From Brevundimonas sp. A19_0 (GTDB lineage Bacteria > Pseudomonadota > Alphaproteobacteria > Caulobacterales > Caulobacteraceae): a stretch of DNA of 40,527 nt. Numbering within the stretch: the stretch's first letter is position 1; each line of letters starts with the position of its first letter. The DNA lies in NCBI RefSeq assembly GCF_017744255.1, contig NZ_JAGHQP010000018.1, forward strand, positions 1 through 40,527. The letters are read 5' to 3'. A model generated the notes under the pieces. It was not told where the DNA came from. It saw only the letters and a program-made list of their open reading frames with translations, and did not search any database. This document shows positions 7,244 to 16,582 of this stretch, one piece after another. The translations under genes and the position numbers were made by a program.

Positions 7244-9319
7244 TCAGTCCTTTGCTGCGACCACCGCCAGGGTGGCATCGGCGCCCACCTGGTCACCGAC
7301 CCTGAAGCTAACGCTCTCCACGACGCCGTCAAACGGAGCCGTAAGCGCCTGCTCCATTTTCATGGCCTCGATGACGATCACGGCCTGGCCCTTGGCGACC
7401 GTCTCGCCCGCCTTGACCGGCAACGCGACCACCTTGCCCGGCATGGGCGCGCGCAAGGCCCCGTCACCGGCCTCGGCCGCCCCGGCCGCCGCCGCAGGCC
7501 GTCCGTCGACCCGCCAGGCCCGCCCGTCGCGGAACAGCACGGCCGCATGGTCGTCGGGCAGATAGCGATAGGACACCGGCGCCCGATCCGGGGTCAGCGT
7601 CACCGAGGTCCGGTACCAGGATTCATGGGGTCCGCTGCCCGGCCACGGCTGAACCGGCACCGGCTCTCCGTCCAGCATTCCGGCATAGCCGTCGCGTCCA
7701 TCCGGGGTCAGCTCGACCACACGGGCCTCGCCGCCCGCCCGCAGCGGCACCGCCAGCGTCGCGGGCCGGTTCAGGCGAAAGCCCACCAGCTCCGGCGCGG
7801 TCGCCCACGGCGTCTCCGCACTTTCCTCTGCCAGAGTCCGCTTGCGCGCCTCATGCGTCAGCGCCACGGCCGCTGCCAGGGCGCCGTCGTCATCCAGCGT
7901 CCAGGGCGCCAGCAGGGTGTCCTCCTCCGCCGCGATGAAGGCCGTATCGACATCGCCCGCGACAAACCGCGGATGGTCCAGACAGCGCGCGAGGAAGGCC
8001 GCATTGGTCCGCACCGGCCACACCTCGACCTCGCGGCACACCTCGGCCAGATGGTCCGCCGCCGCCTCGCGCGTTTCGGCGTGAACGATCAGCTTGGCGA
8101 TCATCGGGTCATAGAACTGGCTGACCTCGCCGCCCTCCTCGACGCCCGTGTCGACCCGCAGCAGCGGCCCTTCCGCCGGGTCGTCCAGATCCTCTGGGTC
8201 GCCCGTGACCATATCCGCCGGCGGCAGAACGAAATGCTCCAGCGCCCCGATCGAGGGCAGGAAGCCATTCTCCGGATCCTCGGCATAGAGGCGCGCTTCC
8301 ATGGCCCAGCCGTGGATGCCGATCTCATCCTGCTTAAGCGGAATGGGCTCGCCCGCCGCCACGCGCAGCTGCCATTCCACCAGATCGACGCCCGTGATCG
8401 CCTCCGTCACCGGATGTTCGACCTGCAGGCGGGTGTTCATCTCCATGAACCAGATGCGGTCGGCCTTCAGGCCATCCGAGGCATCGGCGATGAATTCGAT
8501 CGTGCCCGCGCCCTCATAGTTGACGGCCTGCGCCGCCCGCACCGCAGCGGCGGTCACGGCCTCGCGCGTTTTGGCATCCATGCCGGGCGCCGGAGCCTCC
8601 TCGATCACCTTCTGGTGCCGACGTTGCAGCGAACAGTCGCGCTCGTTCAGGTGCACGACGGTGCCATGCGTGTCGCCGAACACCTGCACCTCGATGTGGC
8701 GCGGGCGAGTAATATAGGTCTCGATCAGCACGCGCGGATCGCCGAAGGACGACTGTCCCTCGCGCTGGGCGCTGGCGAGGGCATCGGCGAAATCCTCGGC
8801 CCGGTCGACCCGGCGCATGCCCTTGCCGCCGCCGCCGGCCACCGCCTTGATCAGCACCGGATAGCCGATGCGGTCGGCCTCGGCCCTGAGCGTGTCTGCC
8901 GACTGGTCCTCGCCCTGATAGCCGGGCGTGACCGGCACGCCCGCCTCGATCATCAGTTTCTTGGCCGCGTCCTTGAGGCCCATGGCGCGGATCGACGCCG
9001 GGGGCGGTCCGATCCAGACCAGCCCCGCCGCCTTCACCGCCTCGGCAAAGTCGGCGTTCTCGGACAGGAAGCCATAGCCCGGGTGGATGGCCTCGGCCCC
9101 GGTCGCTTTTGCCGCTGCCAGCACCTTGGCACCGTCCAGATAGGACTCACTGGCCTGCGCTGGCCCCAGCAGCACGGCCTCATCGGCCATCTGGACATGC
9201 GGGGCCCGGGCATCGGCCTCGGAATAGACGGCGATGGTCCGCAGGCCCATGGCGCGGGCGGTGCGGAAGACTCGACAGGCGATCTCGCCACGGTTGGCGA
9301 CCAGAACGGATTTGAACAT
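7244..9319 (-). CDS. mccA: Biotin-containing alpha subunit of methylcrotonyl-CoA carboxylase
   Basis: A 691-residue subunit that carboxylates its own biotin using ATP and bicarbonate. The biotin carboxylase domain starts MFKSVLVANRGEIACRVFRT and includes the glycine loop GGGGKGMRRV and EMNTRLQVEHPVTE. A middle linker follows, then a C-terminal biotinyl domain with VIEAMKMEQ (about residue 655), whose Lys carries biotin. Assignment to methylcrotonyl-CoA rather than propionyl-CoA rests on operon context: mccB and a methylglutaconyl-CoA-hydratase-like gene lie upstream. A second alpha subunit at 27464 fits PccA better. Also called liuD. The pathway is leucine degradation. Confidence 0.9.
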   Translation of the reverse strand: MFKSVLVANRGEIACRVFRTARAMGLRTIAVYSEADARAPHVQMADEAVLLGPAQASESYLDGAKVLAAAKATGAEAIHPGYGFLSENADFAEAVKAAGLVWIGPPPASIRAMGLKDAAKKLMIEAGVPVTPGYQGEDQSADTLRAEADRIGYPVLIKAVAGGGGKGMRRVDRAEDFADALASAQREGQSSFGDPRVLIETYITRPRHIEVQVFGDTHGTVVHLNERDCSLQRRHQKVIEEAPAPGMDAKTREAVTAAAVRAAQAVNYEGAGTIEFIADASDGLKADRIWFMEMNTRLQVEHPVTEAITGVDLVEWQLRVAAGEPIPLKQDEIGIHGWAMEARLYAEDPENGFLPSIGALEHFVLPPADMVTGDPEDLDDPAEGPLLRVDTGVEEGGEVSQFYDPMIAKLIVHAETREAAADHLAEVCREVEVWPVRTNAAFLARCLDHPRFVAGDVDTAFIAAEEDTLLAPWTLDDDGALAAAVALTHEARKRTLAEESAETPWATAPELVGFRLNRPATLAVPLRAGGEARVVELTPDGRDGYAGMLDGEPVPVQPWPGSGPHESWYRTSVTLTPDRAPVSYRYLPDDHAAVLFRDGRAWRVDGRPAAAAGAAEAGDGALRAPMPGKVVALPVKAGETVAKGQAVIVIEAMKMEQALTAPFDGVVESVSFRVGDQVGADATLAVVAAKD

Positions 9320-9355
9320 GACGCCTCTCTAACGCCTTGCGGCGTCCTCGGCCAC

Positions 9356-10438
9356 TCAGTGACCGCCCGCCATGTCATTGAATCCCAGATACAGCCACAG
9401 CGCCGCCAGCAGGCTGAAGGTCACCGTGGTCATGAAGAACAGCACCGCCATGCGCGCCAGCGTCCCGAAGGTGCTGCGCTCATAGGTCCCCTTCATGTGC
9501 AGGAACAGGTGCACCGGTGACAGCAGGATCAACCACCACGCCCAGGCCCCGACCACCATCGACAGCAGCATGATCAGCGTCAGCAACAGCATCTGCGCTG
9601 ACAGCGAATGCATCGAAAAGATCACATGGTCGAAGACGTAGTAGCGCCGGTTGAACACGAACAGCAGCGTCAGCATCAGCGCCGAGACCGGCAGGGCCAG
9701 GATCGCCACCCGGTGCCCCCAAATCTCCAGCAACAGCGCGAACCGCTCGGGATCGCGCTGCACCGCCTCATAGCGGGTCTTCATCCAGTTCTCGACCGAG
9801 CTCACCTGTTCGTCATCCAGAACATTGGATTGCACGCGGATTTCGTCCGGCTCCGCCTGCGACGCTGCGCCGGCCATGGACTTGCCGAAGTTGGCCCAGT
9901 CCCCGTCGATGGCCGCCAACGCCAGCGCCTTGGACTCCGGCGTGAGGCTCTCGTCCGCCTCGATCTCCGCCCGCGCCTCCTCGCGTTGCCCGGCGCTCAT
10001 TTGCGGTCCGACGATATTGGTGGCCGAGTGGGTCTCGCCCCCCTCATTCTCGCCGATGCTCACTGTGTCTGACCAGTGCCCGACGAACAGCACGATCAAC
10101 AGCAGCACCAGGAACATGCGGAACGGCTGGACCTGAAAGGCCCGCTTGCCGTCCAGATAGTCGCGCGTCAGCTGACCCGGCCGCCGAACCAGTGCCGGGA
10201 TCGTCCGGAACAGCTTGCCGTCGAAGTGCAGCAGCCCCTCAATCGCCTCGACCACCAGGTGCCAGGTCGAGCGGTGAAAGTCTTCGGCCAGCTGACCGCA
10301 GTTGTGGCAATAGGTGCCCTCCAGCGGAGTCTGGCAATTGGCACAGGGTGTGCCCGGCGGAATGTCCGCGTGCTTGCGCTTCCAGCGCAGAAACCCGCCG
10401 CCCGAGTCGAGCGCCGCTGCTTCCAATTCGCCCGACAT
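9356..10438 (-). CDS. DUF3667 zinc-ribbon membrane protein
   Basis: A 360-residue protein with an N-terminal zinc-ribbon motif (CANCQTPLEGTYCHNCGQ, about residues 32-49) and the DUF3667 stretch in which a helix precedes RTIPALVRRPGQLTRDYLDG. One membrane segment follows at about residues 108-122, then a roughly 120-residue polar loop, then three or four membrane segments at the C-terminus. Function is unknown in the family. It sits between the hydratase gene (24-base gap) and mccA (36-base gap), so it is embedded in the leucine-catabolism operon without an obvious role there. Confidence 0.85.
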   Translation of the reverse strand: MSGELEAAALDSGGGFLRWKRKHADIPPGTPCANCQTPLEGTYCHNCGQLAEDFHRSTWHLVVEAIEGLLHFDGKLFRTIPALVRRPGQLTRDYLDGKRAFQVQPFRMFLVLLLIVLFVGHWSDTVSIGENEGGETHSATNIVGPQMSAGQREEARAEIEADESLTPESKALALAAIDGDWANFGKSMAGAASQAEPDEIRVQSNVLDDEQVSSVENWMKTRYEAVQRDPERFALLLEIWGHRVAILALPVSALMLTLLFVFNRRYYVFDHVIFSMHSLSAQMLLLTLIMLLSMVVGAWAWWLILLSPVHLFLHMKGTYERSTFGTLARMAVLFFMTTVTFSLLAALWLYLGFNDMAGGH

Positions 10439-10462
10439 CGAATCCCCCTCCGAACCGAGGCT

Positions 10463-11368
10463 CTACTTAGCCCAGTCGGGCTTACGCTTGTCCAGAAAAG
10501 CGCGCACGCCCTCCTGCCCTTCGCGCGACACGCGGGCGCGGGCGATGCGGTGCGCCGTGTCCTCCATCAGCGAATGGTCGACCTTGTGGTGAGCCACATC
10601 GTGCACCAGCCGCTTGGCATGGCCCATGGCGCCCGGCGCACAGACCGCCAGCGAACCGCTCAGCTGGCTGATAAAGCCGTCCAGCGCCGCCGTATCCGGC
10701 ACCACCGAATCGACCAGCCCGATATGGGCGGCATAGTCCGCATCAAACACATTGGCCGTCAGGAATAGGGCCCGGGCGCGGCGCGCGCCGACGGCCTCGA
10801 TCACATAGGGCGCGATGGTCGCGGGGATCAGGCCCAGCTTGACCTCGCTGAACGCAAACTTCGTGCCCTTGACCGCCACGGCCATGTCACAGGCCGCGAC
10901 GATGCCAGCGCCGCCGCCCATGGCCGCGCCCTCGACCAGCGCCACCGTCAGCGCCGGCACGTCGTGCAGGGCCTTCAGCATCTTGGCCAGACCCATGGCG
11001 TCCTCGCGATTGTCGCCCTCGGACCAGTCGACGGCCGCCGCCATCCAGGTCAGGTCGGCCCCGGCGCTGAAGGTGCCGCCGGCCCCGCGCACGAACACCA
11101 CGCGGATGTGGTCGGCCCCGTGCAGGGTCTCGAACGCCTGATAGAGCGCGCCGATGGTCCGGGCGTCGAAGGCATTCTTCTTGTCCGGCCGGTTGATGGT
11201 GATGAACACCGCCCCGTCCGGCGTCGACTCGATCGACACCAGATCACTGACGGCATCCGTATCCGCCCCCGCCACCATGGGATGGGCAATGCGGTTCATC
11301 TCGCGCGCCTCGGCATCCGTGATGTCCATGGCGTTGAGGTCGGCTTCGGTGGGGGGGGCATTATCCAT
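10463..11368 (-). CDS. liuC: Enoyl-CoA hydratase/isomerase, probably methylglutaconyl-CoA hydratase
   Basis: A crotonase-fold enzyme of 301 residues. The oxyanion-hole segments are FSAGADLTWM (about residue 103) and EGAAMGGGAGIVAACDMAVA (about residues 145-164), where the catalytic Glu lies in other hydratases. Between mccB and mccA the likely reaction is hydration of 3-methylglutaconyl-CoA to HMG-CoA; this is inference from context. The ATG at 11368 has a strong AAAGGAG six bases upstream, which supports the longer N-terminus (about 40 residues more than usual). Codons 4-7 contain a run of eight C. The start overlaps the stop of the AT-rich gene by 8 bases. Confidence 0.85.
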   Translation of the reverse strand: MDNAPPTEADLNAMDITDAEAREMNRIAHPMVAGADTDAVSDLVSIESTPDGAVFITINRPDKKNAFDARTIGALYQAFETLHGADHIRVVFVRGAGGTFSAGADLTWMAAAVDWSEGDNREDAMGLAKMLKALHDVPALTVALVEGAAMGGGAGIVAACDMAVAVKGTKFAFSEVKLGLIPATIAPYVIEAVGARRARALFLTANVFDADYAAHIGLVDSVVPDTAALDGFISQLSGSLAVCAPGAMGHAKRLVHDVAHHKVDHSLMEDTAHRIARARVSREGQEGVRAFLDKRKPDWAK

Positions 11369-12044
11369 GAACTCGCTCCTTTGCGCATGACGCGATGTCT
11401 ATCCGATCAAACGCTCTCGATGAGACAAAGGTTGTTGAGCGGGCGCCCTCCATCTCCAGAAAAACGCCTTGAGACACCGCCAAGAACATCTTACCGCTCG
11501 CTACCCATTCGCCATTCTGAGATACATCTGCACAGTGTAACTCTCTGGCACCCGAAGGAGCGACGCCAGAGTTAAATGAAAAAAGGACAGCACCAACGAA
11601 TATCGCCAACGCTCTGCCAAACAAGCCACCCGAACGTCTGTCGTAGTATGTAGAAATTGCTATTAAAACTGAAGTTGCAGCTATAACCAGCGCAATGTAT
11701 GGAAATCCGCTCCATTGGTTGAGCACCAAATACAAATACAGCATTAACAAGAAAACACACAACGCCAAAACCATAACTATAGTGCGCGGACTGGACCACA
11801 TAGCAGTGGCGCTATCAGATACAAATAACTTCATTAATTCAGATACAATTGCCATCAACGGCACAAAGGTACCAAATATTAGGGCCGTGGACCCAGCCGC
11901 AGCCGATATTACATCATCTATTCTTATAAAGCCGATTAGGGCGACAGATCGATCCAAGAAAAGACCAAACACATAAGCGAAAGATGCAACGGTCCAGGCA
12001 GCCGAGACAATGACTAGATAGACAGCGTAATCTTGCAGTTTCAT
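11361..12044 (-). CDS. AT-rich multipass membrane protein of unknown function
   Basis: A 227-residue protein with four or five hydrophobic segments in the first 155 residues (for example YAVYLVIVSAAWTVASFAYV and IVMVLALCVFLLMLYLYLVL). It ends in a soluble tail of about 70 residues with two Cys (LHCADVSQNG, IASCAKERV). Base composition is strikingly different: sampled 60-base lines are 30-50% GC against about 65-70% in neighbours, with rare TTA and ATA-type codons. Yet it fits the operon exactly, starting 4 bases after the mccB stop and overlapping the next start by 8 bases. I do not recognise the family. Recent transfer is the simplest reading. Confidence 0.75.
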   Translation of the reverse strand: MKLQDYAVYLVIVSAAWTVASFAYVFGLFLDRSVALIGFIRIDDVISAAAGSTALIFGTFVPLMAIVSELMKLFVSDSATAMWSSPRTIVMVLALCVFLLMLYLYLVLNQWSGFPYIALVIAATSVLIAISTYYDRRSGGLFGRALAIFVGAVLFSFNSGVAPSGARELHCADVSQNGEWVASGKMFLAVSQGVFLEMEGARSTTFVSSRAFDRIDIASCAKERVHG

Positions 12045-12048
12045 ATGA

Positions 12049-13641
12049 TCACATCCTGAACACGCCGAACGGCGTGTCGGGGATCGGGGCGTTCAGGCTG
12101 GCGGAAATCGCGAGGCCCAGTACGTCGCGGGTCTGGACCGGGTCGATGACGCCGTCATCCCACAAACGCGCGGTGGCGTAATAGGGGTTGCCCTCATCCT
12201 CATATTTCTGGCGGATCGGGGCCTTGAAGGCCTCGGCCTGATCCTCGGTCCAGTTGTCGGCGTCGCGGTGCACGGTCGCCAGCACGCTGGCCGCCTGCTC
12301 GCCGCCCATCACCGAAATTCGGCTGTTCGGCCAGGTGAACAGGAAGCGCGGGCTATAGGCCCGGCCGCACATGCCATAGTTGCCGGCCCCGAACGACCCG
12401 CCGATCAGCACGGTGAATTTCGGCACCTCGGCACTGGCCACGGCGGTGACCAGCTTGGCCCCGTTCTTGGCAATGCCCTCGGCCTCGTACTTTCCGCCGA
12501 CCATGAAGCCCGAGATGTTCTGCAGGAACACCAGCGGGATCTTGCGCTTGCAGGCCAGCTGAATGAAGTGCGCGCCCTTCAGCGCGCTTTCGGAAAACAG
12601 CACGCCGTTGTTGGCCAGAATGGCGACCGGATAGCCCCAGATGCGCGCAAACCCGCACACCAGCGTCGTGCCATAGTCGCGCTTGAACTCGTCGAATTCC
12701 GAGCCGTCGACCGTGCGGGCAATCACCTCGCGCACATCATAGGGGGCGCGCACATCGTCCGGGATGATGCCGTACAGCTCTTCCGGGTCCAGCGCCGGCG
12801 GGCGCGGCTCGCGCACGTCCAGCGGCACATCCTTGACCGTGTTCAGATTGGCGACGATCGAGCGCACGATCTCCAGCGCGTGTTCGTCATTTTCGGCCAC
12901 ATGGTCGACCACGCCCGACTTGCGGCCATGGGTGTCGGCCCCGCCCAGATCCTCGGCCGAGATGACCTCGCCCGTCGCCGCCTTCACCAGCGGCGGCCCG
13001 GCCAGGAAGATGGTGCCCTGATTGCGCACGATCACCGTCTCGTCGGACATGGCAGGCACATAGGCGCCCCCCGCCGTACAGCTGCCCATGACACAGGCGA
13101 TCTGGGGAATGTCGCGCGCGCTCATCCGCGCCTGATTGAAGAAGATTCGCCCGAAATGCTCGCGGTCGGGAAACACCTCGGCCTGGTGCGGCAGGTTGGC
13201 CCCGCCGGAGTCGACCAGATAGACGCACGGCAGCCGGTTCTGTTCGGCGATCTCCTGTGCGCGCAGGTGCTTCTTCACCGTCATCGGGAAATAGGCGCCG
13301 CCCTTCACCGTCGGGTCGTTGGCGACGATCATCACCTCGCGGCCCGACACCCGGCCCACGCCACAGATCATGCCCGCGCCCGGCGCCTGATCGTCATACA
13401 TGCCGAACGCCGCCAGCTGCCCGACCTCTAGGAAGGGCGATCCCGCATCCAGCAGCCGCTCGACCCGGTCGCGGGGCAGCAGCTTGCCGCGGCTGACATG
13501 GCGCTCGCGCGATTTGTCAGACCCGCCCCGCGCCGCCCGGGCCACCCGCTCGACCAGTTCGTCGCGCAGGCGGCGGTTGGTGGTTTCCAGCGCCTTGAAG
13601 GCCGGACTGGACGGATCGATCGCAGATGTCAGCTTGGGCAT
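12049..13641 (-). CDS. mccB: Methylcrotonyl-CoA carboxylase beta (carboxyltransferase) subunit
   Basis: A 530-residue carboxyltransferase subunit that moves the carboxyl group from biotin to 3-methylcrotonyl-CoA. Both crotonase-like halves are present. The N-half has [20 protein letters not shown] and [14 protein letters not shown]. The C-half has [20 protein letters not shown] and [20 protein letters not shown], and these match MccB rather than PccB. Also called liuB. It is the first gene of the minus-strand operon, with GGGAGG just before the ATG at 13641, and is divergent from the patatin gene across a 95-base promoter region. Confidence 0.95.
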   Translation of the reverse strand: MPKLTSAIDPSSPAFKALETTNRRLRDELVERVARAARGGSDKSRERHVSRGKLLPRDRVERLLDAGSPFLEVGQLAAFGMYDDQAPGAGMICGVGRVSGREVMIVANDPTVKGGAYFPMTVKKHLRAQEIAEQNRLPCVYLVDSGGANLPHQAEVFPDREHFGRIFFNQARMSARDIPQIACVMGSCTAGGAYVPAMSDETVIVRNQGTIFLAGPPLVKAATGEVISAEDLGGADTHGRKSGVVDHVAENDEHALEIVRSIVANLNTVKDVPLDVREPRPPALDPEELYGIIPDDVRAPYDVREVIARTVDGSEFDEFKRDYGTTLVCGFARIWGYPVAILANNGVLFSESALKGAHFIQLACKRKIPLVFLQNISGFMVGGKYEAEGIAKNGAKLVTAVASAEVPKFTVLIGGSFGAGNYGMCGRAYSPRFLFTWPNSRISVMGGEQAASVLATVHRDADNWTEDQAEAFKAPIRQKYEDEGNPYYATARLWDDGVIDPVQTRDVLGLAISASLNAPIPDTPFGVFRM

Positions 13642-13736
13642 GCCCTCCCTTTAGGCAGCTTTCCGCCGATGGGCAAAGGGGACGAAACTGCCAGGCGACG
13701 GATGACCACGCCCCCCGGAATCTGCCATAAGGCCGT

Positions 13737-15536
13737 ATGGCCAAGGCGCGCACCGATACCCTCGAAGCGGCACTTCAGAACCTCTTCACCGGCGGCGACA
13801 CGACCCGGGTCAGCTGGTTTGCGCTCACGGGCGGCGAGCAACTGTTTGGCGAGGGCGATCCCGCCGACACCCTGTATCTGGTGCGCTCCGGCCGTCTCGG
13901 CGTCTTCTGCCACGACGGGGATCACACGCCGCGCTTCCTCGGCGTGGTCCGCCCCGGCGAGCCGGTCGGCGAAATGTCCATGCTCGCGGGCACTCCGCAT
14001 ACCGCGAGCGTGGTGGCCCTGCGCGACTCGGAAATCCTGGCCCTGCCGCGCGAGACCTTCTTCGAGGCCGCCCGCAGCCAGCCGGACCTGATGGTCGAGC
14101 TGTCGCGCCTCATGATCCGGCGCTCGCGTGACAAGACCCTCGGCGGCAGCGAGCCCAGTGTGTTCGGCTTCATCTCGGCCCGCCCCAAACCCATCCGGGC
14201 CTTCGTCGAGCGCATCGCCGCCTGCATCGAGGCCGACGGCTTCACCTGCCAGATCATCGATCATTCCGCCCTGACCTCGGTGACCGACTGGTTCAGCCGT
14301 GTCGAGGACAGCCACGACTTCGTCCTCTATGTCGCCGAGGCCGATGAGCCCGCCTGGGCCCAGCTGTGCACGCGTCAGGTCGACCGTCTGTTCATCGTCG
14401 GCAACCCCCTGACCACGCCGCCGGGGGCCAACCTGCCCCGCAATCCGGCGCTGGACGCCCAGCAGCGCACGGATCTGATCCTGCTGCGCGACCCGCGCAT
14501 GCCCCGTCCGGCCAACACCTCGATCTGGCTGGATGCTGTAAAGCCCGGTCGCTGGTTTCACGCCATGGACGGCCACGACGGCGATGCCGCGCGTCTCGCC
14601 CGGATCGTCACGGGCACGGCCGTGGGGGTGGTCCTGTCCGGCGGCGGCGCCCGGGCCTATGCCCACATCGGCGCCCTCAAGGCCCTGCGTGACGCAAAGG
14701 TCCCGCTCGATTTCCTCGGCGGTGCCTCCATGGGTGCGGTGATCGCGGCCGGCCCGGCGCTCGGCTGGTCGCATGACGAGCTGGAGGACGAGATCAAGCG
14801 CGCCTTCGTCGCCAGCGATCCCCTGTCGGACATCACCTTTCCCCTGATCGCCATGACCCGCGCGGGCAAGGTCGCGCGCCTCCTGCGCAATGCCTATGGC
14901 GAGACCGACATCGCCGACATGCCCCTGCCCTTCTTCGCCGTCTCGACCAATCTGACGACGGGCCGGATCGAGGTGCACAAGCGCGGTCTGCTACGCAGGG
15001 CCATGCGGGCCACCATCTCCATTCCGGGCGTCATGCCGCCGGTGGTCATGCACGATCAGGTGCTGGTCGACGGCGCCGTCCTGCGGAACTTTCCGGCCGA
15101 GACCATGCGCCAGATGAACGCCGGTCCCGTGGTCGGCGTCGACATGTCCCAGGCGCGCGGGGTCGACCCCGCCTCGCTTCAGAACCCGCCCTCGTGGTGG
15201 CGCTGGATCCTGTCAGGGGACTGGAAGAACGGCCCGCCCATCGTGGCCGTGCTGATGCGCGCCGCCACCCTGACGAGTGACGCCGACGTCGAGACGTCGC
15301 GCAAGGCGACCGACCTGCTGATCCAGCCGGAACCCGAGGGCATGGATATCCGGGACTGGAAGGCCTACGACATTCCCGTTCAGGCAGGCTATGAGGCCGC
15401 GCGCGCGGCCCTCGCTGAACTTGATGTGCCCGTCACCCGGCTCCGTCGGGAGCGCAGCCGCCAGGCGGAGGCCGCCGAAACCGTCGAGGCGCCCGAGCCC
15501 CCGGCCAAAAGGCGGGGACGCAAGCAAGGCGCCTGA
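13737..15536 (+). CDS. Patatin-like phospholipase with cyclic-nucleotide-binding domain (NTE/RssA type)
   Basis: A 599-residue protein built like a short neuropathy-target esterase. Residues about 25-125 form a cNMP-binding beta roll, with the phosphate-binding cassette GEMSMLAGTPHTASVVAL. The patatin domain begins near residue 297 with the oxyanion motif SGGGARAYAH. It has the nucleophile elbow GGASMG (Ser near 325) and the catalytic Asp in VDGAVLRN (near 445). It should hydrolyse phospholipids or lysophospholipids, possibly gated by a nucleotide. The tail is Arg/Lys-rich (KRRGRKQGA). No signal peptide is seen. It is divergent from mccB. Confidence 0.92.
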   Translation: MAKARTDTLEAALQNLFTGGDTTRVSWFALTGGEQLFGEGDPADTLYLVRSGRLGVFCHDGDHTPRFLGVVRPGEPVGEMSMLAGTPHTASVVALRDSEILALPRETFFEAARSQPDLMVELSRLMIRRSRDKTLGGSEPSVFGFISARPKPIRAFVERIAACIEADGFTCQIIDHSALTSVTDWFSRVEDSHDFVLYVAEADEPAWAQLCTRQVDRLFIVGNPLTTPPGANLPRNPALDAQQRTDLILLRDPRMPRPANTSIWLDAVKPGRWFHAMDGHDGDAARLARIVTGTAVGVVLSGGGARAYAHIGALKALRDAKVPLDFLGGASMGAVIAAGPALGWSHDELEDEIKRAFVASDPLSDITFPLIAMTRAGKVARLLRNAYGETDIADMPLPFFAVSTNLTTGRIEVHKRGLLRRAMRATISIPGVMPPVVMHDQVLVDGAVLRNFPAETMRQMNAGPVVGVDMSQARGVDPASLQNPPSWWRWILSGDWKNGPPIVAVLMRAATLTSDADVETSRKATDLLIQPEPEGMDIRDWKAYDIPVQAGYEAARAALAELDVPVTRLRRERSRQAEAAETVEAPEPPAKRRGRKQGA

Positions 15537-15551
15537 CATGTCGGGGAGAGC

Positions 15552-15567
15552 GGCGCCCGGGGGCGCC
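15552..15567 (+). terminator. Possible terminator after the patatin gene
   Basis: GGCGCCC and GGGCGCC form a 7-bp GC-only stem with a very tight loop, followed by a weak CGTTTCG tract, 15 bases after the stop. The poor T run keeps confidence low. Confidence 0.35.
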
Positions 15568-15577
15568 CGTTTCGCGA

Positions 15578-15654
15578 TGGTACAGCCTCTCAGGATCGAA
15601 CTGAGGACCTCCGGCTCCACAAACCGGCGCTCTAACCAGCTGAGCTAAGGCTGC
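15578..15654 (-). tRNA. tRNA-His (anticodon GTG), no encoded G-1
   Basis: A 77-base cloverleaf with anticodon loop TTGTGGA (GTG), anticodon stem CCGGT/GCCGG, T arm CTCAGTTCGATCCTGAG and an encoded CCA at 15578-15580. The acceptor is GCAGCCT against AGGCTGT, so position 1 is G, position 72 is T (a G:U pair) and the discriminator 73 is A. The base before G1 is T, so the otherwise near-universal extra G-1 is not encoded. G1:U72 with A73 and loss of G-1 is known for one alphaproteobacterial clade that includes Caulobacter. Confidence 0.96.
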
Positions 15655-15675
15655 ACATCTCGTCGCGAGGGCGGT

Positions 15676-15704
15676 TCTCTAGCGGGCCTCGCGGCCCGGG
15701 GCAA
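15676..15704 (-). promoter_or_regulatory. Candidate promoter of tRNA-His
   Basis: TTGCCC (-35) and TAGAGA (-10) are separated by exactly 17 bases on the minus strand, with the -10 box about 22 bases upstream of the tRNA 5' end. Consensus match only. Confidence 0.55.
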
Positions 15705-15736
15705 GCGGCTCTTTCGAATTCACTGCCCCGTCCGGA

Positions 15737-16489
15737 TCAGCTGTAGCCCCTGGACTGGATGTAGCGCTCGATCGCCTGGATGCGTGACGCATCCGACGGG
15801 TGGGTCGAGGCGAACTCCGGCGTCTGGGTCTGTCGTTGGGCGGCCATCAGGCGCCACAGGGTCAGGGCCTCGGTCGGGCGATAGCCCGCACGCACCATAT
15901 AGTCGATGCCCAGCTGGTCGGCCTCCAGCTCATGCTGGCGCGAGAAGGGCAGCAGCACGCCCAGTTGCGCGCCCAGTCCACCCAGGGCCCCGACCGCCTG
16001 ACCATATTCCCCCGATGCACCCTGAATGGCCTGGAGGCCGATGCTGGTCACCGCCGTGCTGGAATAGCGTTCGGCCGCATGCTGGGCGACCACATGGCCC
16101 ACCTCGTGGCCGAGAACCGCGGCGAGCTGATCATCGTTCTGCACCAGGGCCAGCAGACCGGTGGTCACCCCCACCTTGCCCGACGGCAGAACGAAGGCGT
16201 TCGGCGACGAGTCGACGAACACCGCATAGTCCCAGCTCAGGTTGGTCAGGCCGGCGGCCTGCACGATCCGTCCACCCACCCGACGGATGCGGGCATTGGC
16301 ATTGGCGTCCCTCGACACCTGCTGGGTCCGCAGGGCGTCGGCCCAGGCCTGGTCCGCCTGCTGCGTCAGGGACGAATTATCCACCAGCAGGAACTGGTTG
16401 CGGCCCAGCGCCTCGTTATAGGCGCACCCCGCGACGAGGGCAGACGCAGCGACCAGTCCGACCAGGACCTTGGGCACAGTGAGGGTCAT
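15737..16489 (-). CDS. M48-family metalloprotease lipoprotein
   Basis: A 250-residue periplasmic zinc protease. It has a lipoprotein signal peptide ending in the lipobox LVAGC (Cys near residue 21), so it should be anchored to a membrane. The HEXXH zinc motif is GHEVGHVVAQHAAERY (about residues 124-139) and the third ligand lies in HELEADQLGIDYM. The segment PSGKVGVTTGLL is typical of the BepA/LoiP/YcaL-like M48 group, which acts in outer-membrane protein quality control. An upstream in-frame extension to 16831 runs through the tonB terminator and is rejected; the ATG at 16489 has GGGAGAA upstream. TPR repeats of full-length BepA are absent. Confidence 0.9.
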   Translation of the reverse strand: MTLTVPKVLVGLVAASALVAGCAYNEALGRNQFLLVDNSSLTQQADQAWADALRTQQVSRDANANARIRRVGGRIVQAAGLTNLSWDYAVFVDSSPNAFVLPSGKVGVTTGLLALVQNDDQLAAVLGHEVGHVVAQHAAERYSSTAVTSIGLQAIQGASGEYGQAVGALGGLGAQLGVLLPFSRQHELEADQLGIDYMVRAGYRPTEALTLWRLMAAQRQTQTPEFASTHPSDASRIQAIERYIQSRGYS

Positions 16490-16582
16490 CAGGACTTCTC
16501 CCGGGAGATTTCTGTTTAACGGTGAAGCCTGAACCCGCAGGCGCCGAAATTGATCCCACGCGCGCCGAGGGTCCGGACAGAC

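Noticed and set aside
6773..9520. A 915-codon plus-strand frame opposite mccA
   Set aside because: Antisense shadow of mccA and its neighbours; composition is typical of reverse-frame GC-rich DNA.
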